64,000 bases of DNA, taken from positions 23,488 through 87,487 of the forward strand of contig CARDBT010000009.1 in the NCBI GenBank assembly GCA_948957135.1, read 5' to 3'. Below are positions 59,167 through 64,000 of the stretch, in pieces. Both the position numbers and the translations under genes were made by a program. The notes beneath the pieces were generated by a model that saw only the letters and a list, made by a program, of their open reading frames with translations, was not told the DNA's origin and searched no databases. The stretch comes from COE1 sp910588595 (lineage in GTDB: Bacteria > Bacillota > Clostridia > Lachnospirales > Lachnospiraceae). The first letter of the stretch is position 1; each line of letters begins with the position of its first letter.

Positions 59167-60375
59167 ATGGGAAGTCTAAGTAAACTGATAAAGGAAAAAG
59201 GCGGGGATCTTGGAGAGTCAAAAACCAGACAGATAAAGGTACAACAGATACATCATACGAAGCTGAAAGAATCCGCATTGAATTTTTATACCAGAAGTGA
59301 GGACGAGGTGGAAGAGCTTGCCGATACCATGTTGATTGCTGGCGGAATACTGCAGCCGTTGATCGTAAGAAAGACCGACATGAGTGAGTATGAGATATTA
59401 GCCGGACATAAGCGCAAACGTGCCAGTGTCTATAATGTGGATCGCGGATATAAAGAGTTTGAATTTCTTCCCTGCATCGTGATCGACATGAGCGGGCTGA
59501 TGGCAAAAAAGATATCCGAGAAGATACTTGCAGAGCAGGGTGATGTTGAAGATGACAGGATGCTTGAAATGATTGCCGAGTACATAGTGATCTGTACCAA
59601 CAGCACAGCCAGCGAAAGCAGTCACTATGAAAAGATGATGCAGGCCGTAAGGCTGTCAAAGATCCTCCCGGCAATGCTTGACAATGAAGAGCTGAAAGGG
59701 CGTGCCCTGCGTGCGGAAATTGCAAAGGAAATGAAATGTGGAGACGGGCAGGTTGGAAGATACCAAAGCATTTATAACAATCTGGTGCCGGGAGCGATGG
59801 AGATTTTTAAAAATGGACAGATCGGGTTATCTGTAGCGTCCAGACTGGCTGGTCTTGATAAGGGGCAGCAGGAGGAGGCATTAAAAAAGCAACCGATGAC
59901 ACTGGCTGACATCGAAGCATTAAAACAAAGCAAAGATACAAAAACCGTGTCCAACTTGGACACCGGAGAAGTATACGGGAGTGTGTCTTTGGATCAGGCA
60001 AATGGCAATGAAACCGTGTCCAACTTGGACACCAGTAAAGAGATAATTCCGCAGCCGGCGGCAGAGGACAGAGATCTTGAACAGACTGTCGCCGACAGAG
60101 CGGAAAGCAAGCCTGCAGCAGTGGAGAACGAAGAGAATAAAAAAGATACTGTTGCTGAAAGGACAGAAATTTTACAGCCACGTGGAGTAGGTTATGCGCT
60201 GGAAGAGGTAAGACAGATTTACGACGAACAGGTTACAATGATACGTCAGTTTGAGCGGATAAGGAAGTTTGGAGATCTTTCGGAAGATGACGAACTGCAG
60301 TATAAGAGATCCAAGATAATCCGGGATGGCATGACATACATACTGGATGCATTTCAGGAGGGAACCATATGTTGA
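59167..60375 (+). CDS. parB: ParB/Spo0J family partition protein with two internal TVSNLDT repeats
   Basis: 402 residues from ATG 59167 (GAGGAGTGATG upstream). The ParB N-terminal domain is seen in FYTRSEDEVEELADTMLIAGGILQPLIVRKTDMSEYEILAGHKRKRAS, where the CTPase-type box II is GHKRKRA. The helix-turn-helix region is near GRALRAEIAKEMKCGDGQVGRYQSI. A linker carries TVSNLDTG and TVSNLDTS, each encoded by an identical palindrome. The C-terminal helix (YDEQVTMIRQFERIRKFGDL) is for dimerisation. The last 7 bp overlap the next gene. Confidence 0.9.
   Translation: MGSLSKLIKEKGGDLGESKTRQIKVQQIHHTKLKESALNFYTRSEDEVEELADTMLIAGGILQPLIVRKTDMSEYEILAGHKRKRASVYNVDRGYKEFEFLPCIVIDMSGLMAKKISEKILAEQGDVEDDRMLEMIAEYIVICTNSTASESSHYEKMMQAVRLSKILPAMLDNEELKGRALRAEIAKEMKCGDGQVGRYQSIYNNLVPGAMEIFKNGQIGLSVASRLAGLDKGQQEEALKKQPMTLADIEALKQSKDTKTVSNLDTGEVYGSVSLDQANGNETVSNLDTSKEIIPQPAAEDRDLEQTVADRAESKPAAVENEENKKDTVAERTEILQPRGVGYALEEVRQIYDEQVTMIRQFERIRKFGDLSEDDELQYKRSKIIRDGMTYILDAFQEGTIC
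59947..59963. repeat. 17-bp perfect palindrome inside parB, copy 1 (parS candidate)
   Basis: GTGTCCAA-C-TTGGACAC, an 8-1-8 dyad, translated as part of TVSNLDT. Confidence 0.7.
60016..60032. repeat. 17-bp perfect palindrome inside parB, copy 2 (parS candidate)
   Basis: Identical to the copy at 59947, 69 bp downstream, with the flanking ACC...C also conserved. Confidence 0.7.
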
Positions 60376-60803
60376 AGGATATCATAGAAGATCAGAAAAA
60401 GCAGGGTGGGGAATACGGGACGGTCACAGTATATTGTCCATACTGTCATCAGGGAATGGCTGCAGAGGCAACTCTTGACATGGTGAGAAACGAGGAGCTT
60501 TTACGGGAACTGGCAATAGAAACGTGCCAGTGTCCGGAAGCGCAGTACGAAGCAAAACGGAAACAACGTGTTGAGAGTGTTGACGAGAAGGTAAATACAT
60601 TACTCGGAAAAGAATCTGATGCACCTGTAGATGATGAAATCCTCGATCTGATCAAGTCCATGTCAATCCATATTTGCTATGAAAAAATCAAGAAAATGAA
60701 TATCCAGATCAATCAGGTAATAAAGGTAAGTATCAGTATGGACACAAACGGACTGTTGGATATCAAAAAGGAAATCAAGAACGTATCACGCCAGAAGATT
60801 TAA
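60369..60803 (+). CDS. Small zinc-ribbon-like protein downstream of parB
   Basis: 144 residues from ATG 60369, overlapping the parB stop. An N-terminal CPYCHQG knuckle and a CQCPEAQYEAKRK segment could form a metal site. The rest is helical and charged (ESVDEKVNTLLGKESDAPVDDEILDLIKSMSIHICYEKIKKMNIQ). No named family recognised; similar small proteins are frequent in phage and ICE early regions. Confidence 0.65.
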   Translation: MLKDIIEDQKKQGGEYGTVTVYCPYCHQGMAAEATLDMVRNEELLRELAIETCQCPEAQYEAKRKQRVESVDEKVNTLLGKESDAPVDDEILDLIKSMSIHICYEKIKKMNIQINQVIKVSISMDTNGLLDIKKEIKNVSRQKI

Positions 60804-60815
60804 GGAGAAAGACTG

Positions 60816-61169
60816 ATGAACACCAGCGAAGTAGTCAAAAATCTCACAGAAATGATGATGACCACAGACAATGAAAAGGATTTTGCCACATTGAATGAGG
60901 CTATAAAGTTGATCGAAAAAAAAGAACAGCACAATGTAGCTGTCCCGTGCAGCATCGGTGCCAGGCTGTATTCAGTCATCGGTGAAAAAGTGAATATCTA
61001 TGTGATAACCGGATTCCGTATAGATAAAGAAAAAGTATACATGGAAACAGAGGAAAGCATGTTTCTCCCAGCGGATATGATCGGAATAAATTATTTCTTT
61101 TCACCCGAGCTGGCAGAGAGGGAATTTGATAGAAAGTGGAGGAGAAAGGTTGAAAAGCATACTACATAA
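60816..61169 (+). CDS. Hypothetical protein
   Basis: 117 residues, 12 bp after the previous gene, start preceded by AAGGAGAAAG. A helical N-terminus (VVKNLTEMMMTTDNEKDFATLNEAIKLIEKKE) is followed by a beta-barrel-like part (GARLYSVIGEKVNIYVITGFRIDKEKVYMETEES). Family not recognised. Its end overlaps the start of the HNH-like gene. Confidence 0.65.
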   Translation: MNTSEVVKNLTEMMMTTDNEKDFATLNEAIKLIEKKEQHNVAVPCSIGARLYSVIGEKVNIYVITGFRIDKEKVYMETEESMFLPADMIGINYFFSPELAEREFDRKWRRKVEKHTT

Positions 61170-61464
61170 CAAGCAGGACGGGACATGCTACCTGTGTATG
61201 CTGCTACATGATGACCATGGAAGAAAGCAGACGCAGGAGCATCATGTGTTTTACGGTACTGCAAACAGGAAAATGTCAGAAAAGTATGGTCTGAAAGTGT
61301 ATCTCTGTGCGGAGCATCATACATACGACGGTGGACCAGAGGCTGTACACCGAAACCATGATATTGACATCAGGTTAAAAGGAATGGCGCAGGAAGTTTT
61401 TGAGAAAGAGTATCAAGAATTAAATTTCAAAACGATATTCGGAAGAAATTATGTGCCCTTTTGA
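61150..61464 (+). CDS. HNH-like zinc protein of phage type
   Basis: 104 residues from TTG 61150, chosen because GTGGAGGAGAAAGG precedes it. Possible metal ligands and HNH-like pattern: GTCYLCMLLHDD (CxxC), TQEHHVFYGTANRKMSEKYGLKVYLCAEHHTYDGG (EHH and CxxHH) and a late HRNHDIDIRLK. Such proteins are common in phage recombination regions and are assumed to be nucleases; activity is not shown by sequence. Confidence 0.65.
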   Translation: MKSILHNKQDGTCYLCMLLHDDHGRKQTQEHHVFYGTANRKMSEKYGLKVYLCAEHHTYDGGPEAVHRNHDIDIRLKGMAQEVFEKEYQELNFKTIFGRNYVPF

Positions 61465-61549
61465 CTCCTGTTAAAAAAGGGGTTTTATATATCACAAGAG
61501 TCATGATAAAGCCATGCTCCATAAAAGGGGCATGGGGAAAGGAGAGAAA

Positions 61550-61729
61550 TTGATAGAAACGACTGCAAAAGAATTGCTGAACAGCCACAGAAGGCGTCTA
61601 TGCCGTATAAAGCGGAAAGAGCAGGAAAACAGCACAACGGAGGATGCAAAAGAAAATTTCCGCCGTAAACCATACATGGGACTATATAGAAAACGGGATC
61701 AGTGCGGGAATGATCCGGGAGGCAGATAG
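61550..61729 (+). CDS. Doubtful small basic protein
   Basis: 59 residues from TTG 61550, after AAAGGAGAG. Strongly basic (LLNSHRRRLCRIKRKEQENS ... RRKPYMGLYRKRDQCG). An overlapping frame (61632-61740, NHTWDYIENGISAGMIREADSVKSG) also looks protein-like. The region may hold a frameshifted gene. Confidence 0.35.
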   Translation: MIETTAKELLNSHRRRLCRIKRKEQENSTTEDAKENFRRKPYMGLYRKRDQCGNDPGGR

Positions 61730-61794
61730 CGTGAAATCAGGGATTTCACCATCCTGATTGGAGAGCCCGCCGAAGCGGGCGAATGGGAGTTAGT

Positions 61795-62043
61795 ATGACA
61801 AATTTTGAGCACATGAAACAGATGATAGCCACTACCGTGGCAGGACTGGACGAAATAGGGCTGCTCAACCTGGCAGATGATACGGAGATGTCAACAAGTG
61901 GGGCGGAAGGTATATTTAACTGCACGGTCTGCGAGGAGGCATACGGCGAATGCGGGACATGCTCCGGCACCAGAGAATGCAACAGCAAATATCTTGACTG
62001 GTGCCGGAAAGAGTATACAGGGAAGGTGCCGGAGTATGTTTGA
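61795..62043 (+). CDS. Cysteine-rich small protein
   Basis: 82 residues from ATG 61795 (GGGAG just upstream). The second half is a cysteine cluster, FNCTVCEEAYGECGTCSGTRECNSKYLDWCRKE, with seven Cys in 31 residues, probably a small metal-binding or disulfide knuckle. The stop overlaps the methyltransferase start by 8 bp. Family not recognised. Confidence 0.65.
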   Translation: MTNFEHMKQMIATTVAGLDEIGLLNLADDTEMSTSGAEGIFNCTVCEEAYGECGTCSGTRECNSKYLDWCRKEYTGKVPEYV

Positions 62044-62701
62044 ATTAAACAGACTTTACCATATGGACTGCATGGAGGCGATGAAAGAAATACCTGATAA
62101 GTATTTTGAGCTTGCCATTGCAGATCCGCCGTATGGAAGGAAAGAGCATGGAGGGAAAAACCGCAGCGGGTATGTAAAACAGAAAAATGGCAGCAGGATA
62201 TATGTCAGACACGATGGGTATGAAAACCGTGGCTGGGACAATAAACCAGCTGGAAAAGAATACTTTGACGAGCTTATGAGGGTTTCGAAAAACCAGATCA
62301 TTTGGGGCTGCAATTATTTTGACTATCCGCTTTCGGGCGGAAGGATCATCTGGGATAAATGTAATGATGGTGCCAACCAGTGCGGGGCAGAGATAGCCTA
62401 CAATTCCACAAATAACCGTGTTGACATGGTTAGATTTTTGTGGCGAGGAATGATGCAGGGCAAATCAATCGCAGAGGGTACTGTGCAGCAGGGTAATAAA
62501 AAACTGAACGAAAGACGCATACACCCAACACAGAAACCAACAGCTCTGTATGAGTGGATAATCAGCCAATACGCAAAGGCGGGTGAATTGTTAAAAGGCG
62601 GGATAGAAGAGATGACAGACACGAAAGTGACATTTTATCATCTGGATACTTGGGAAACAATAACAATACCAGTACAAAAGATTATAGACTGGATCAGATA
62701 G
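62036..62701 (+). CDS. Adenine-specific DNA methyltransferase, chimeric and lacking the SAM motif
   Basis: 221 residues from ATG 62036. The N-terminal part is a beta-class N6-adenine/N4-cytosine methyltransferase: catalytic ADPPYGRKE (DPPY), then FDELMRVSKNQIIWGCNYF, GGRIIWDK and RIHPTQKPTALYEWIISQYAKAGE. In this class the SAM-binding motif I (FxGxG, usually D-x-F/H-x-GSG) should follow at once. Instead the frame runs into LLKGGIEEMTDTKVTFYHLDTWETITIPVQKIIDWIR, which has no such motif and looks like a separate small protein (own ATG at 62612). A deletion fusing two genes is likely, so the enzyme is probably inactive. Confidence 0.75.
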   Translation: MFELNRLYHMDCMEAMKEIPDKYFELAIADPPYGRKEHGGKNRSGYVKQKNGSRIYVRHDGYENRGWDNKPAGKEYFDELMRVSKNQIIWGCNYFDYPLSGGRIIWDKCNDGANQCGAEIAYNSTNNRVDMVRFLWRGMMQGKSIAEGTVQQGNKKLNERRIHPTQKPTALYEWIISQYAKAGELLKGGIEEMTDTKVTFYHLDTWETITIPVQKIIDWIR

Positions 62702-62711
62702 GATTTTAACG

Positions 62712-62876
62712 ATGAAAATTGGATTGCACGATTACGTGAAAGGACATCAGAGAATATCTGGAAAACAGTTTCAAAATGGACATATAGCAAAAATACCAAA
62801 CAAAACAAAAATATATGGAATTTATAAAAATGGAAAACTTGAATTTGAAATACCAGAGGAATATATTAACCGTTAA
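62712..62876 (+). CDS. Small basic hypothetical protein
   Basis: 54 residues (MKIGLHDYVKGHQRISGKQF ... FEIPEEYINR) from ATG 62712. The pattern of short strands (AKIPNKTKIYGIYKNGKLEFEIP) suggests a small beta fold. No function assigned. Confidence 0.5.
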   Translation: MKIGLHDYVKGHQRISGKQFQNGHIAKIPNKTKIYGIYKNGKLEFEIPEEYINR

Positions 62877-62888
62877 GTTTGGTACAAC

Positions 62889-62938
62889 TCCCCCTAAAAT
62901 CTCCTGTAGAATATCATTAGGGGATTTAGGGGGATTGT
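62889..62938 (+). terminator. Imperfect hairpin in the small-gene array
   Basis: TCCCCCTAAAATCTCCT pairs imperfectly with AGGGGATTTAGGGGGA (one bulge and a G-T pair). No long T run follows, so termination is uncertain. Confidence 0.4.
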
Positions 62939-62948
62939 GGAGGGAAAT

Positions 62949-63092
62949 ATGGAGAGAGATATATAGAAAAAGATTTAATTGAAATTAAATGCGCCATAAT
63001 GAGCCAAGAGGAAAAAGATAATGTGTTTACAATGTCTGTCCTGCAAAGATGCCACAAACTGGTATCGCAGCTAAAAGAATTGGAGGGTTGAT
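62949..63092 (+). pseudogene. Possible frameshifted small gene
   Basis: ATG 62949 follows GTGGAGGGAA but meets a stop after five codons. An overlapping frame encodes IEKDLIEIKCAIMSQEEKDNVFTMSVLQRCHKLVSQLKELEG up to the next ribosome site. A two-base indel in the GAGAGAGATATATAG repeat run would join them. Confidence 0.35.
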
Positions 63093-63093
63093 A

Positions 63094-63222
63094 ATGGCAT
63101 GGTCGAAAAAACAGATAGAAGAAAATCGTAAGGCTTGGGAAAAACGGGATAAAGAGAAGAAAAAGCGAGAAAAAACTATGCAGTTGATAAGGTTTATGCG
63201 TGGTGAAAAAATTGATAAATAA
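63094..63222 (+). CDS. Small highly charged protein
   Basis: 42 residues, MAWSKKQIEENRKAWEKRDK..., from ATG 63094 with GGAGGGTTGATA upstream. Entirely helical and Lys/Glu/Arg-rich. No function assigned. Confidence 0.5.
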   Translation: MAWSKKQIEENRKAWEKRDKEKKKREKTMQLIRFMRGEKIDK

Positions 63223-63292
63223 AAGGTTACTAAAATCATGAATATCCGAGCAACAATAAACAAACTCCAAAAAGCACTGATAGGGGAAACAT

Positions 63293-63481
63293 ATGTATTT
63301 ATCAAAAAAGCAAAGATGGGCATTGGGGATTGCGTTGGATGCAATGGAGCGGATGCCAGAAGAGGAAGAAGGCAAAATTGCATCCGACATTTTGATTGAT
63401 ATGTTACAAAAAGCCGAAAAGAATATTATAACCAGAAAAAAACGGGGAAATGTTGGAAAAAGATGTGGAACTGCTGAATAG
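63293..63481 (+). CDS. Small hypothetical protein
   Basis: 62 residues (MYLSKKQRWALGIALDAMERMPEEEEGKIASDILIDMLQKAEKN...) from ATG 63293 with AGGGGAAAC upstream. The helical part is well formed; the basic tail ITRKKRGNVGKRCGTAE is less so. No function assigned. Confidence 0.5.
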   Translation: MYLSKKQRWALGIALDAMERMPEEEEGKIASDILIDMLQKAEKNIITRKKRGNVGKRCGTAE

Positions 63482-63661
63482 CTGTTCGCAGGTGGAAGCG
63501 TTGAACGTTCAGAAGAATGGAATCCGAGTTTTGCTACGTTTGATATTATCCGCTGTTGGAAACCGCTTGGACTTCTGGTAAACGATAATGAAAAGCTTTT
63601 AATGGAGATAGAAAAGTGGTTTGAGTGGGAATGGGAGAAAAGGAATAATGAGACTGATTGA
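63482..63661 (+). pseudogene. Protein-like frame without a start codon
   Basis: Sixty codons begin directly after a TAG and read LFAGGSVERSEEWNPSFATFDIIRCWKPLGLLVNDNEKLLMEIEKWFEWEWEKRNNETD. The composition is protein-like and the end overlaps the next gene by the usual few bases. No ATG/GTG/TTG is available at its beginning, so a stop or frameshift has probably cut off the N-terminus. Confidence 0.4.
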
Positions 63662-63917
63662 CGTAGATAAGATTGAGATTAACGAAGAATGCACGTTTTC
63701 GGGTAAGGGAATAAAGGCTTTTCTTAATGCTGTTCCGACTGCCTATGATGTGGATAAGGTTATAGAGCGGTTGGAACAGCAAAAGAACCAATATTTCAGG
63801 CGAGCAGAGGAAATAAAAAATAAGTTTGGTGAGAACTATGAAAGCCAAAAGAATTACGGAAAGGCTTGCAGTTATGACCATGCGATAGAAATCGCAAAAT
63901 CCAGCTACATTGCATGA
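63648..63917 (+). CDS. Small phage/ICE-type hypothetical protein
   Basis: 89 residues from ATG 63648 (GGGAGAAAAGG upstream). The beginning MRLIDVDKIEIN and the core AVPTAYDVDKVIERLEQQKNQYFRRAEEIKNKFGENYESQ are typical of a widespread small protein of Lachnospiraceae and Clostridium phages; its function is unknown. A C-terminal YDHAIEIAKSSYIA helix completes it. Confidence 0.65.
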   Translation: MRLIDVDKIEINEECTFSGKGIKAFLNAVPTAYDVDKVIERLEQQKNQYFRRAEEIKNKFGENYESQKNYGKACSYDHAIEIAKSSYIA

Positions 63918-63919
63918 AA

Positions 63920-64000
63920 ATGGGGATGGCAAATAAGGATTTAAGGAGTAGTCTCGGAAACTCACTGAAGATGCAACAGAAAAACAGGCCATATAAACGA
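63920..64000 (+). CDS. Start of a further small gene (partial)
   Basis: An open frame from ATG 63920 (or 63926) reads MGMANKDLRSSLGNSLKMQQ and onward through the window edge. The ribosome site is weak. Cannot be identified. Confidence 0.35.
   Translation, partial: MGMANKDLRSSLGNSLKMQQKNRPYKR

Larger units (their letters stand above)
49530..64000. mobile_element. Integrated mobile element, left end at tRNA-Lys, right end beyond the window
   Basis: From the tRNA-Lys 3-prime end onward the gene content changes to a tyrosine integrase, CI-type repressor, ImmA/IrrE protease, toxin-antitoxin, defence-like genes, rolling-circle Rep, ParA/ParB and strings of very small plus-strand genes with lower GC. 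No phage structural, portal or conjugation gene is seen in the visible part, so integrated plasmid, ICE and plasmid-like prophage all remain possible. Confidence 0.85.

Overview
The window looks like a chromosomal stretch of an anaerobic gut Firmicute of the Lachnospiraceae type (Clostridium cluster XIVa). The evidence is AGGAGG ribosome binding sites, an AddAB recombination nuclease, an oligoendopeptidase F, clostridial-type sugar loci and the character of the mobile DNA. The assignment is inference; no rRNA or other marker gene is present.

Positions 1-12945 form a dense plus-strand glycan locus: the tail of an ABC permease, its lipoprotein binding protein, a GH130 phosphorylase-family enzyme, a GH20 hexosaminidase, a GH38 alpha-mannosidase, a GH85 endo-beta-N-acetylglucosaminidase on a lipoprotein anchor, then nagB and nagA. 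Together they describe N-glycan use: GH85 cuts the chitobiose core outside the cell, the transporter imports the glycan, GH38, GH20 and GH130 dismantle it, and NagA/NagB feed GlcNAc-6-P to fructose-6-P.

Positions 13128-48786 are housekeeping and accessory chromosome: an AI-2E transporter family protein, a SUFU-domain protein, PepF, AddB-AddA, a HAD phosphatase, a CPBP protease, a flavin reductase, a MerR/alcohol dehydrogenase divergon, a tyrosine phosphatase, glutamate synthase (gltB, gltD), a NUDIX protein that ends early, a cellobiose phosphorylase/LacI divergon, a THUMP methyltransferase, a degenerate amidase-like membrane protein, RdgB-type pyrophosphatase and a phosphoesterase. Its intergenic spaces carry several small dispersed repeats. 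These are a modular hairpin element with the constant box AGAGGAA (at least five places), two MITE-like elements with terminal inverted repeats, and a 19-bp inverted repeat pair bracketing the NUDIX/cellobiose phosphorylase segment.

Positions 48910-49547 hold six tRNA genes (Pro, Gly, Arg, His, Gln, Lys) behind a consensus promoter. The tRNA-Lys gene is apparently the integration site of a mobile element that runs to the right edge. It has a tyrosine integrase, an ImmA/IrrE protease plus membrane protein, a DUF4041/GIY-YIG nuclease-like protein with a membrane-anchored neighbour, a predicted Fst-like type I toxin with antisense RNA, a CI-type repressor with operators, a rolling-circle Rep with a candidate origin, ParA, ParB, small zinc-binding proteins, a chimeric adenine methyltransferase and many very small ORFs. 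The right end of the element lies outside the window.

The most notable observations are the toxin/antisense locus at 55.1-55.4 kb, the two identical 17-bp palindromes inside parB, the three-armed repeat before rep, the split membrane/GIY-YIG pair, and the AGAGGAA hairpin family.
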